Source of the DNA: Phoronis australis
Taxonomy: Eukaryota > Phoronida > Phoronidae
Assembly: GCA_002633005.1 (NCBI GenBank)
Contig: NMRA01000044.1
Coordinates: 462,594-526,593, forward strand
Reading direction: 5' to 3'
Length of the DNA: 64,000 nt
This document shows positions 51,101 through 62,100 of this stretch, in pieces; the stretch's first letter is position 1; every line of letters starts with the position of its first letter. The notes under the pieces were generated by a model that ran no database searches, was not told where the DNA came from, and saw only the letters and a list, made by a program, of their open reading frames with translations. The position numbers were made by a program, and so were the translations under genes.

Positions 51101-54100
51101 CGAAACAGTGGCTTGGTGGAATTTCTAGGCAGCAATGTGGAGTACACATGCACCAGGCCTTTATGCAGTGTACCTCCTTCTCCTAGCACTAATCTGGGCG
51201 TCCTTGCCAGGGTGCCCAATGTATCATTTGGACGCCCACTGTTCAATAAGAACCTTTCAAGTTTGGACTTGCCCATTGTACTAGGAATTCACTGAAGGCT
51301 CACAGTGGGGGCTGTTTTTCAAAGCAGGAAGAAATATACAATGTATATACAAAGTATGTTGCTATACTCACACTTGGTTGATTGCATTGTAAAGTCTTGG
51401 TCTACAGTTTTTTTTTTAGTAAAAATGCTCACTACAGAAGGCTGTTTTGTAAACTTAAATGTAAAAACCTTGGTCAATGCATTTTTTGTAAAAAAATGTG
51501 TGTGTCTGGGGGATTGCTAGTGGTNNNNNNNNNNNNNNNNNNNNNNNNNNNNNNNNNNNNNNNNNNNNNNNNNNNNNNNNNNNNNNNNNNNNNNNNNNNN
51601 NNNNNNNNNNNNNNNNNNNNNNNNNNNNNNNNNNNNNNNNNNNNNNNNNNNNNNNNNNNNNNNNNNNNNNNNNNNNNNNNNNNNNNNNNNNNNNNNNNNN
51701 NNNNNNNNNNNNNNNNNNNNNNNNNNNNNNNNNNNNNNNNNNNNNNNNNNNNNNNNNNNNNNNNNNNNNNNNNNNNNNNNNNNNNNNNNNNNNNNNNNNN
51801 NNNNNNNNNNNNNNNNNNNNNNNNNNNNNNNNNNNNNNNNNNNNNNNNNNNNNNNNNNNNNNNNNNNNNNNNNNNNNNNNNNNNNNNNNNNNNNNNNNNN
51901 NNNNNNNNNNNNNNNNNNNNNNNNNNNNNNNNNNNNNNNNNNNNNNNNNNNNNNNNNNNNNNNNNNNNNNNNNNNNNNNNNNNNNNNNNNNNNNNNNNNN
52001 NNNNNNNNNNNNNNNNNNNNNNNNNNNNNNNNNNNNNNNNNNNNNNNNNNNNNNNNNNNNNNNNNNNNNNNNNNNNNNNNNNNNNNNNNNNNNNAGGATT
52101 TTTCCTGGCTGGTGGTGTCATCTGGTTTACCTAGTTGTAAATAGAAACATGTCATAAACCCACTATCTGATAAGATATCACTTTCTGTACTTACAGTACA
52201 GTCAGACAAATATTCATCCATACTAGTAGCTCGTTTTCTTATCAATACAATTGTTCTCCAATAAATTGTATTTCTTTGCTCATGCATGACTGTTGCTAGC
52301 ACTAACACATTTCTTTCCTCATGAACGACTTTTCTTGTCATTATTTAAAGGTGCATTTTGCTGTGCAAAAATCAAGTTAGACTTGTAACTGTCCTCAAAT
52401 GGGTCTCGTAATATTCCTCAGTTACCGTAACAGGATTGTATTCTACGTGGAAACCATCAGCGTCTCAAGAAAATGCTTCAGACTTTATTACGATTATCGT
52501 AGCCAACCCTAAAATTACAAATTTGTAAATTGCAACCGTTAGCAGCTCAAGAGAACACAGTGAAATTTTATTTATTTGCTAGAGGTCGCAGCTCATACGA
52601 AACTCTAGAAATAAGCACTCATCATAGTCCCATATTTAAGAATTAGCACCAGTGATAAAATGTCATTCGTCTTGATGTTCCTCATCATGCTGACATGTGA
52701 AAGTGCTATACCCATGCCTATTTTTAGCAATTTTAACAACTAAAGTCTATTACCGGTTATTCTGTTGATACAAAACACTATGTTTGAAATATGATGGGCA
52801 CCAAAACTGGTTAAGTCCCAATCTTTAGAATCGAGAAAATTCAATTTCGACTTGAATTTTGGTATCAAAAAATTTAGAGATTGTCTTGAACTAAATAAAT
52901 TAATTCAAAGATCTATAGAAAAAATCTTCCTGTTGTTTTCTTGGCTATTTGCAGTAAGTTGTATTTGCACACGAGTAGTCAGTGTTCTCCGCTGCCTGTT
53001 TTGTTTCATTACTGCGTCGAGTTTGAATTATGTTTTTACAAGTTTGGCTTACTTGCGTGGAGTTTGAAAACCTATGCATCGAATTTCAAGTATTGGAAGA
53101 TAAGCCCTTTCTTAAGCAAATTAGGACAGTTTGGACTTATGGTACCAGTTCTGGTGGAGAACTCTGGTACTTAATAACACTGAGTTAACATTGGCTCTTG
53201 TCTAGTGTCAATTTTTAGTTTTGAATGATATGTATGACTTTTTCATTTAAATAATTGTCTCCAGGCGACGAAATCTCAGAAGATTAATGTTTCTGGTGTT
53301 GTTAAAATGGCGTCCTGTTGCAATTGGATTATGTTGCTTTCGAAAATAAAAAACGTTCAATTACGGCATTTCTAATCTGTAAAAGTGTTTCATTGATGTT
53401 TTCTGACCAGGGTAACATCATACTGTGCAAAAACATTCATTGATGGGAAATGATATATTAGCTAATTAATAAGTGATTTAGTTGTTCTAGCTTCAGTGCC
53501 AGATTAGCTCAATTTGCTACTTGTCTGTGAGCAAGGCTTGTGATATGCGTGGTCTCAGCATATAATCAATACACGGCTTAACGAGCATCACCCAATGCCT
53601 TAATTAATGTGCAAAAACCTTCACGCACTGTATTACATTTTGGAACATGTTTTTTTAATTATATTTGTTAGAAACTGATTATTGTAGAATTTCTTTGCTA
53701 TCGACCATCGTTTACAGTGTTTGGCATAACATGATGTCTAATCAAGCATGCTTTGATTTTGTAAAGACGATAATTGGTCATTTACTTGAAGGGAAGTTAT
53801 CTATTTGGAGATAGATATTTTTAGCACTTCTTTGTTGGCGATATGAAGAATTAATGACTTGGTGTAGCATTTAGAGGTCTTTTGACAAAACAGAATTTTA
53901 CCTGCTGAACTGAAGATGAGTCACTTTCACGATCTTCTGTTTTTACAAAATTATCGCAATGAAAAACCTATTTTGTTCACTGTTACAGAGACTGAACCAA
54001 GTAATAACAAAATTGTTAAAATAATTACAAAATTGAAATCTAGTGGTTTGTCAAAAGTAAAAAAAATAAAGTTTTAAATCGGAACAAAACAGAGACACGG

Positions 54101-56125
54101 CACAGCTTCTGATCAATACAATTAGGTTTGAGTGTATTACGGTAGTTATCAAGCCACTATCCTCCCTGCTCTGGCACATGCCCCTGTTAGTGTATTGGAA
54201 TTGTGAATGCAGTAAGGCTTTTCCCCCATTGTTTTGCATAGCATTGGATACTTCTGCCTGATGATGCAACTAGCGAAGTGATTTCTAAAAATTTAAATGA
54301 TTGTTCCTTTGACTATGTAATGAAAAGTGGGCAGGAGTCAAACAAAACGTGAAGTGCATTCTGTAACCCAAGACAATCACGGGGCACTTGCAGCTAGAAA
54401 TCTTTACTTACATAAAAGGATGTGTGATACCAAATTAATGGAATATTTAAGCACCTTTTCAAATTCCCATGTGCCAGAGGGACCGTATTCTTTCTTGTGG
54501 TGCCTTATGCCTTGTCAATTTCATTTCCTCTCTACCTTCAGGAACTGGTGGACGCCATCAAGACCCCAGGTGCTGACAAGAAGATGGAGTCATGTGTCTG
54601 TCTCAACCTGGTGTTCCAGTTTTTGTTCAGAGAACTCAAGGATAGTAAGATGGTCAGAGAGTAAGTGATGCTGTCCAGGGATATTTGTCAGTTTATTTTT
54701 ATTTATTAACTGTGGCAGTTTAGTCTTGGTAGAAGCATACGTATATATGTACCGTACAGAGGTGCATATGTGTGGCGTATGCAGGTGTGCAATAGGTTTG
54801 TTCTGAAAAAGCACAGTACCACTCACATTCTAAGGTATTTACCCATAGTGCAACACTCATCAAGCACTTGTCTTGCTTCTTTTCATGTAAGTTGTCATTG
54901 TAATGGAGGAAACTAGTATTTTCATATCTTGTGTTGTAATAGAGATGCTCCGGTGTTTGTTTAGACATGTAATTGAAACTGGAGCAACTTATCGAGTAAA
55001 ACTTGCCCTGCCTCTCAAAATGGTGTCAAAAATGGGTGCTGCAATTTTAGTTTGCTCCCTGTCTGTCGTGTTATCGCAGATAGTTGCACCTGATAAGCTG
55101 TTCCATGTCAAATGTTCCTTGTGTCAGTGTGTCTACTCATCCAAGTTATCCCCCTTGTTCCAGTTGTGAAATTTACAAATTTTCACTATGCATTTTTGGG
55201 TAGGATACACTTCTTGAAGTTAATGGCTTTGACCAGAGCTCACTAAATTGTTTTTCAGTAGTAAATTGACTAGAGCAAAAATAACAGTGATTGTATTGGA
55301 AATCGCCAATTGCCAGTATTGGCTTCCAGGCATTAGGTAGAATTACATGCATGAAATCAAGGCCAATGACCTGATCAGTTACTGACCCCTTGAAATACTT
55401 GACTACTTGCTTCATTGTCTTTAGATCTGATAGCAAAGTGTTGGATTGTGACTGTTCAAGTTGCGGGTTCGAATCCATCTTTGGCCCAATCTCTAATACA
55501 CAATGCAATCCCCGGTGATGTCACTTTCATGCCCCAATTATTTATACCATCAGAGACTTTCTTAAAAGTGCTGTTATTTTTGTGAATACGCGTTTCATGA
55601 GACACGTACGCCACCCAACGCACTTAGCATCAACTAACAAACAATCGTTTTCACTGTCACATTAACCTATTCTGGCGAGAAAATACAAACTCTTTGCTGG
55701 AGTAGATGTGAAGCTTTGGTTCCTGCTCATTTTAAGATTATGGTAGTGTGTACAAAATGGTTCAGCCCACCTCAACTTCTTAAAACTTTATTTTCAAAAT
55801 CCACATTGTCTGGTTTAACAAGTACCCCTTGATTTTTGAGTTTCCAATTTATCATTGTGGAAATTAACCCAGATGAGTAGGGACTAGGGTATGTTATCGT
55901 CTTTTGGAAGTTGAAATTACAATTTGGCAATCATTTTTGTTCAACTTTGGAGGAATTTTACCATTTGCTTGCCCTTGTTTCTGTGTACCTTTTTGTGCTG
56001 TACTTACTAAATCAGTGGTGGCAATGATGAGATATTCGCGTTTCAGATGGGTCATCAAGAAACTGACAGTAGAGTTTGATGAAATGATGGCGTCCACTCC
56101 AGGAAAACTGCTGGAAAATATTACG
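46802..56125 (+). CDS. PDZD8: PDZD8-like SMP protein, N-terminal three exons (partial)
   Basis: Exons 46802-46948, 54542-54660 and 56047-56125 join in phase to give 115 residues with no stop. Residues 1-28 form an N-terminal membrane anchor (LSSLCLGVVLTLVVQIFFL), as in vertebrate PDZD8 (LASAVLGSFLTLLAQFFLL). Residues about 65-115 are the start of the SMP domain: CVCLNLVFQFLFRELKDSKM and WVIKKLTVEFDEMM, against vertebrate CYFLNATILFLFRELRD and WVTKKIKVEFEELL. PDZD8 is an ER membrane protein that transfers lipids at contacts with mitochondria, late endosomes and lysosomes. The remaining SMP, PDZ and C1 regions were not found before the window end. Vertebrate exon 1 covers both segments seen here, so this gene is more interrupted. 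Confidence 0.85.
47779..49149. mobile_element. TIR element carrying ~150-bp satellite units
   Basis: The left end GTATTCGCCATAATAAACGC and the inverted right end GTATTCGCCGTAATAACCGC agree at 18 of 20 positions. TA lies at both borders (47777-47778 and 49150-49151). It encloses the repeat array at 47960-48460. No transposase frame is found. Confidence 0.7.
47960..48460. repeat. Degenerate ~140-165-bp tandem array
   Basis: An AGTGGCn(T-rich) box recurs near 47969, 48126, 48291 and 48432, and each is followed by a CTGTATCT/CCTCTAT-like block and a GAAATTTGG/GAAAATTGG-like block. Units are only partly alike. The first unit is closely related to 3690-3850. Confidence 0.65.
49735..49886 (-). repeat. 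Dispersed repeat family R1, copy 3 (inverted)
   Basis: On the minus strand it reads AACTGCATTATGCCC, CTGGTCCCATAACATCCTTC, GTGATAGGATCTATTTTCG and TTGCCAACAAGGC, in the same order as the plus-strand copies. Confidence 0.65.
51068..51098. repeat. (CA)n microsatellite, 31 bp
   Basis: An uninterrupted CA run of 15.5 units in PDZD8 intron 1. Confidence 0.98.
51525..52094. other. Assembly gap (570 N)
   Basis: The run of N is a scaffold gap. The frames reading X across it are artefacts. Confidence 0.99.
52348..52545 (+). repeat. Dispersed repeat family R1, copy 4
   Basis: It reads AGGTGCATTTTGC, GGGTCTCGTAATATTCCTC, AGGATTGTATTCTACGTGG, GCGTCTCAAGAAAATGCTTC and TTTATTACG, in family order. Confidence 0.65.
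54542..54660 (+). CDS. PDZD8: PDZD8 exon 2: SMP domain start
   Basis: Acceptor tctaccttcag, donor gtaagt, 119 nt, phase 0 in and 2 out. It encodes ELVDAIKTPGADKKMESCVC, then LNLVFQFLFRELKDSKMVRE. The 'C-x-x-L-N-x-x-x-x-F-L-F-R-E-L-x-D' match to vertebrate PDZD8 is the main identification. Confidence 0.9.
54661..56046 (+). other. PDZD8 intron 2
   Basis: A 1.4-kb intron. Apart from a tRNA-like sequence at about 55425-55490, nothing is recognised. Confidence 0.6.
55425..55490 (+). repeat. tRNA-derived sequence (SINE head or pseudo-tRNA)
   Basis: A-box-like TAGCAAAGTGTTGG is followed at tRNA spacing by the near-perfect B box GGGTTCGAATCC. The anticodon arm has a 5-bp stem (TTGGA/TTCAA) but a 9-nt loop, and no acceptor stem is seen, so a functional tRNA is unlikely. 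Confidence 0.45.
56047..56125 (+). CDS. PDZD8: PDZD8 exon 3: SMP domain continued
   Basis: Acceptor gcgtttcag, donor gtaagt, 79 nt, phase 2 in and 0 out. It encodes WVIKKLTVEFDEMMASTPGK and LLENIT. 'WV-KK--VEF-E---T--G-LLE' is shared with vertebrate PDZD8. The next exon should begin in phase 0 with the counterpart of 'LRDVFLG...P-IK'; nothing matching was found downstream. Confidence 0.9.
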
Positions 56126-59100
56126 GTAAGTCATTTGAGTATGTAGATAGACTCTGCGTTGTGAAATAGTTCAATGACCGCATTGCTGTTGGGAAATTAA
56201 GATGTGTGCGGTTTAGTAGTGGCATGTAAGAAGACTCTGATAGGCAAGATTACGAGTGTTCTCTCCCAAGTAGTGCATTGGGATGTAGCTCTGCACAGTG
56301 AAAATTTAGACTCGAAGCGTTGGAATCCATAAGATGGGTGCCCAAAACATTACCAAGTGATCAGAAAATTTACCCTGAGACAATAGTTTGGCTCACCTCT
56401 CACTTCTCTCCTTTAACCATTTAATACAATATCAAGTGATGAAAAGCTTTACACGGCCCTACTAACCCTTCCAANCGTGCGAGGATCCTAAGGGTATGAA
56501 GTAATTGACCTCTCCTGCTCGGTCACTTTTGATTTCCTTACTCAATAAAGCTACCTAAAATTCCCTTCCTGTGGTCTGGAACCCCAAGCTTTGTGTTTGT
56601 CTCTCTTAATGTATTGAGATTGCTGATTTAAATTTCATTGTAACCCATTGCTTGACATTTGTGTATAACACCTGTTAGAGGGTGTAATTTGACGGCCCAA
56701 ATTGAAAAGGCCTTCTTTAACATTTGTAATTTCGTTCATGTTTACAATTTGAATGAATGAATTAAATAATTTTTACAGTAAACAACATAGAAACAAAACA
56801 AAACTAAGAGCACTATGTCTAAAATCATGTAACGTAGCATTGCAGAGATATTTCTGAGGCAGTTGTAGGTAGTTAATAATCATTAACTTTATTAACCTCG
56901 TGTTTACTTTTCACTTAACAATGCTTGGCTATGGCAGTATCACCTTGAACCACTTAGGATAGGATTCGATCCCATTAAAGGATTTGTAAACCCTTTAATT
57001 ACGTTAAAACTTAATTGGCTACATTTGTTGGTGAGGATTGAATTTCTTAAATAACTTTAAGTATTAGTAGTTCCCTAGACCCACAAAAATTGTATTTTGA
57101 AAATCCTTGGTGACCATCAAATCTTATGTGCACTGTAGCGTTGACTGCGTTCTTTCTCAAAAATCATGACTTTCAAGGATTTTTCGTCAATATGAATTTT
57201 TTCGCTCGAAATTTGGAAGTTCTATCATGTTATTGTGTTAGCTACAAAAGCTTGCCTTGGATTTCGTTTTCTAGCCAGTAGAATAAAGAATTCAAAGAAA
57301 ATTTGTAAGTTTCATCCAAAAATAATTCTTCTGTGGAAATTACAGCAATCTGTGATTTTGTAGAAGAAATGAAAACACAGTCACATGATTACAAGCATCT
57401 GGTTTTATTTTTGTGCATATAGTACTATTCTGTGGTCTGCAATTAAATCTTAAACAATTATCTAAGAAATGTGATCCTTGTGAAAGATGATAGCCAATTA
57501 ATATGTGTTTTAAACACCAGATTTCTCAAACATGTCTCATACTGTAACAGTGTTATGAATCTTCTGTGCATGAGATATTTAGCTGGTCTTAATCTTTTTG
57601 CTTGGATTGTTTTCAGTTGTGAAAGCTATTGAACTCAGAACATGATTGTACAGTTGTGTGATAAATGTATGTCTCTTTGGGCCACAACTAAAGTTGGACA
57701 CCAGTTCTTACTGCCTTTATGGCATACCAATATGAAAAACAGTGATACATAATAGTGAAATAAAAAGTACTGCACGTCTGGGTGGCGGGTGCCTGAATCG
57801 AGACATTAGAAACTGAAACTGTGACTGATGTAATATTTTCATCTTTTGTTTTCTTTTTTTCAAATTTAGTTGAGCTTAAGTTTACAATTTGGTGCCATAA
57901 CTTTTCTTTTGTTGTGATCATTGCCTCATTTTGCCAGATGGTGAGCCAACGTGTATTATGAAATTGTGCTTTTGTCATAAATAACCATGGTAATTTAAAA
58001 AACAGTTTGAGGTTGAGTTTCATGTTATTGTGATGTGCACATAATAATCACAGGCAGATTCACGTTTTATGACACTCGAGGCTTTTTCATGGAAATGAGA
58101 AAAGGCTCAGTTTTCAATAGCACCTTATAAACACTTTGGTTTCAGGGAACAGTGTTTCAGAAATTGTTTAACCTGACAAGCCTTTGCTGAGGTATTTTTC
58201 AAATTAAGCTAAATTTGGACATTTTCCAAAGTTATTAATAACCTAAAATGCAGCTAATCTACACATGACGTGTTATCTTGTGAACCCTTGGATATTTTTG
58301 TTATTAGCTGTAATTATCAAAGCTTCTTGTTTTATCCTGATCAAATGCTTTCTTTGAGACTTCACACATGCTAGTATTTTATCAAAATAATCTTCTCCAC
58401 TGTCTGCGCAGGTCAAACAATTTACAGCTAATGAACCTACAAAGGCGATTCAGATGTGCTTATTATAGCTCAGCCGAGTGTTAGAGTGCTCTAGCAAAAC
58501 TGGCGTAGAGTTTTTTATCTGTTTCATTTGCTGTTGCAAGCAGTACTTTCTTAAATACCAAAATAAACTTATGAAGAGGATTCTGCTGAAGAAATCTTCA
58601 TATTGTGTGCATGCACTCAAGACATAAATGTCTGGTATTGTAATCCATTCATTAATATTGTTTAAAATTTTCTTTAAAATTTCAAGTTGCTGTAAATCAA
58701 CCCTTGCATCAGAAATCATAACTTTTGATTTAGACCACTAAATGTTGGTCACAACTTGTTCTTTACTCAGATTACAAGTGATTTCAGGGTTAGATAAGAA
58801 CCGAGAGCTCATTTTTACTTGAGACTATGTGACCTCCATAATTTCCCATGTCTTGAAATCATCGTTCTTCATTTGTAGAGTTAGAAAAACTCCTTGTATG
58901 GTTCCCCCTAGTTTTCGAAATGTAGGACAGCTGAGGCAAGTCGTACCGAAGTGAAGAAATTTTTATCCTGTCTCACTCATCTTTTCGATTTTTGTATGTC
59001 TTCATTGAATGCACTTTCGAAAAGGACGAAACTATAGACAACTTTTATATCAACTTATTAGCTTCTTGCAGTAGTATGATAATGCCGTGTGTACACTGTG

Positions 59101-62100
59101 ATGAAGTCTTACACAATTTATGTTTACTATCCACTGAATATTATTGTAATGTGCTGAAGCTGAATGGGAAAGACATGTTGAAAAGATGTGGGGTGAACTC
59201 TAGGATCATTCAATAATTTTCCCCCGTGGCATTAGGCATACTGAGAGCTGGCTGCTCTTGTCATTAAGTAATTGGTTATCTTTGCTAAGACCAATTTTCT
59301 GTCTGCCACATGTGTACAGTTACCTCCGATTTGACGGATCAGTGAATCAATAATACTCTTGTGGGAATGTCCACTGTTGACTGGAATTCTTGCTGGTAAT
59401 TTATAATTAGCAACTATTAACCCTGTGTTTATAATCAATTTGCTGTACAGTTTATGTAAAATTACCAGCAGCTATAAATGTTTCTAACCAGTTTGGATTA
59501 CAATAATCACTTACCAAATTGCCTGGAATTTTATGACTAGCTTCTTTTGTTTGGAGATTAAGTATCAAAGATGTGTATCAGTGGTATTCACTCCTTGTTG
59601 AAGACAATATTCTTACTTTGTCCATTTTAGATACTGCTCCATCATTGAAAATTGAACCTTCTCATTGTTTGAATGGCAAAAATCTGAGAACTATGACCCA
59701 AGAAAAGCACATTGTAAGTGCTGTTCCTTTGTTGATGTGCCCCAACCTCTATTGTGTTACCTGTCTGAGCAAGGTAATGGGGTGACTTGACTTGTGTACA
59801 ACCCTGCTTATCACAGTGGTCATAATGCCCTCAAAGAATACAGTCTGTGAATTTTTAATGCCGTTTTAGTACATCATGAAAATTCAAACTGCATGACAAG
59901 TAGTAGTCTGGCAGTGTTTGAGTCTGGTGAAGATATACATTATCTGGTTGTTGATTGGTCAATCAAAGATGAGGTCAGCCATACAGGAAAAATAGTTTAT
60001 GTATTGACTTGAGTTGTCGCTATATCCAAGTTAACCAAATATGAAATTCCAGGTACATATTTTTAAGACTGGAATAACTTAAAGACCCCACATAACGGCC
60101 TAATGACGTTTGAACATGTTAAATATATGTATCATTGATGGACACAAACATATCATCCCTTCCTTAACTCCTGACATTAGATAATTACGCCAATTGCTAT
60201 CGTACGACCCCATCAGGAACCCCATTTAGCGCCAAAAAATGAAATTTAGGTGGCGCTCGTTCTAATCGACACAAATGACATCATCGTTGTGACCCAAGAC
60301 GTTTCGTACCGTCTGTTGCCACAGGAAACTTACCTTACGGTGACGGGTGCATATTTCAAACCACAGATTTTCAAAATTACATCTGTTAGAGACAACAAAG
60401 TTCAAATACTATACGACACTTATCGTGACATTTCCACGTGCATGTAATATCCTACAAGTCACTGTGCCTTGATAGTCTAGCATTGCTGAAGTCAGGAGCG
60501 TGTTCTCGATGGGGACCACTTACTCAGTCTAACATCAAATGCTGAGGGCCCCCATGGAAAGCAGTGTGAACTGATGGGGCTACCCTCATTGTAAATATTA
60601 CATTAACAAATAATAAAATAAATAAATATTCACAAAGACGTCGGGGTCTAATTAAAGTACAGGGTCCTGCGTGCATTGGGTGACCGGTTGGCAATGAATG
60701 GAGATTCGTCGGACCCACGGTGACATCCTGACGGAATGCGTGTACCAGAGAACTAATTTGTTTATAGTCGCTCCGTGATAATTACGGTATTATGTCGGGG
60801 AGTAAGTCGGTGTTACACATCTTATGAAGTGAAAGGCTCATGTGCAGGATGATAAAAAAGAATGACCCGAGACTTTTCGCACTTGGGGTCAGAAAAGCAT
60901 AATACCTTGCCATGGATGGACGTTACAGCGCAAGAGTTCAATGAAATGTACGGCGAAATGGAAGATTAAGGAAATGTTGAAACAACGTTTGGATGTATTA
61001 GCGCCGTATATGTTCGGACCAGAGGAATCCGAGTGAAGTGAAACAGAAGGGGGAAAACCGGGCACTTGTCACGGAACATGCTACGCACCGTCCAGAAGGC
61101 GATGTTCGTTGTTGGTGAGTAAAATGTATAATCAATCAACGAAATTGCTAATACGGTAGAATTCAAATTAATCCCATGTTATTTCTTGCTGTCGAAAATT
61201 GGGGAAAATTTTCCTGTGAATTTCCAAATACATTTATTTATTTTCACCAGGTTTCTTTTTTGGTTTCACCATGATTTCTTTGAAGAAAAATATAATTTTA
61301 TGAGCATACGCTGCGACATCGGCACATTCAAATTTTAAGTTGAAATTGTGTCGTAAGTCACCCGTGTTTAACTTGCCACCCAAATAGTATGCATCGGATT
61401 AGATTCTAACACAACAGTATAGGTCAAGTGGTCAACTTGCATTTTAAATGTCTGAGATCGATGCAAACAACAAGCCGTCGGGAAGGTCTGAGCTATTGAG
61501 GTACGGGCAAAATACCAAACAGAAAAACGACAGACAAACATAACGATTATGCTGCAACCTTGACATGACGAAATTCGTCATTTTTATCCCTATTATTCTT
61601 CATTTGAAGACAAAGGCAATTTACACAAGGTGTACAAAACTTAGCTAGCTGCACGCCGATTACTGAGACCTGCAGGAAAGTCTAGGTGGGAAGTTGAGGT
61701 GGGAACAAAATAATAAGAATAAAAAGATCAGACAAAGTTAGTGCTACGAATAGGTTGTCATATTTAAACTATTTTTCGATGTGAAAGACCAATTGCACAA
61801 GGCATTTTATACTTTGAAGTCAGGGAAATACGCCGTCCCCATCATAGCACATCCCATCAACATGCTGACTGCACACTTTTTTCAGTGCGTGCCTCCAAAG
61901 TGTACCCAAAGGTGTACTACCCGACATTCACACGCGGGGTTTGTAAGTACACCCTTTCGCGATGTTGATTTCAAAGAATGTGTCACAAGGCTAAAGTTGA
62001 ATCAGCGCTATCTAATGGTCACATGCATTCGTGTATATATAATCTCATGCGCTTATTCGAGCCAAGCCGGTGCAATATTTTATTTAGAACTGCCGCCGTT

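Larger units (their letters stand above)
46949..54541 (+). other. PDZD8 intron 1 (7.6 kb, contains assembly gap)
   Basis: No exon is recognised. It contains a TIR element with satellite units (47779-49149), R1 repeat copies at 49735-49886 (inverted) and 52348-52545, a CA microsatellite, and a 570-base N gap. An exon inside the gap cannot be excluded, though exons 1 and 2 already join in phase. Confidence 0.6.

Noticed and set aside
51382-52341. Long frames of 215-274 codons
   Set aside because: They read through the 570-base N gap and are artefacts.
59630-59712. Exon-like segment with pyrimidine tract, AG and gtaagt
   Set aside because: In the phase required by PDZD8 exon 3 it hits a stop within six codons; no similarity in other frames.
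60247-60446. Open sequence after a TTTAG acceptor-like site
   Set aside because: Phase would fit PDZD8 exon 3, but the residues do not resemble the SMP continuation and the donor is poor.
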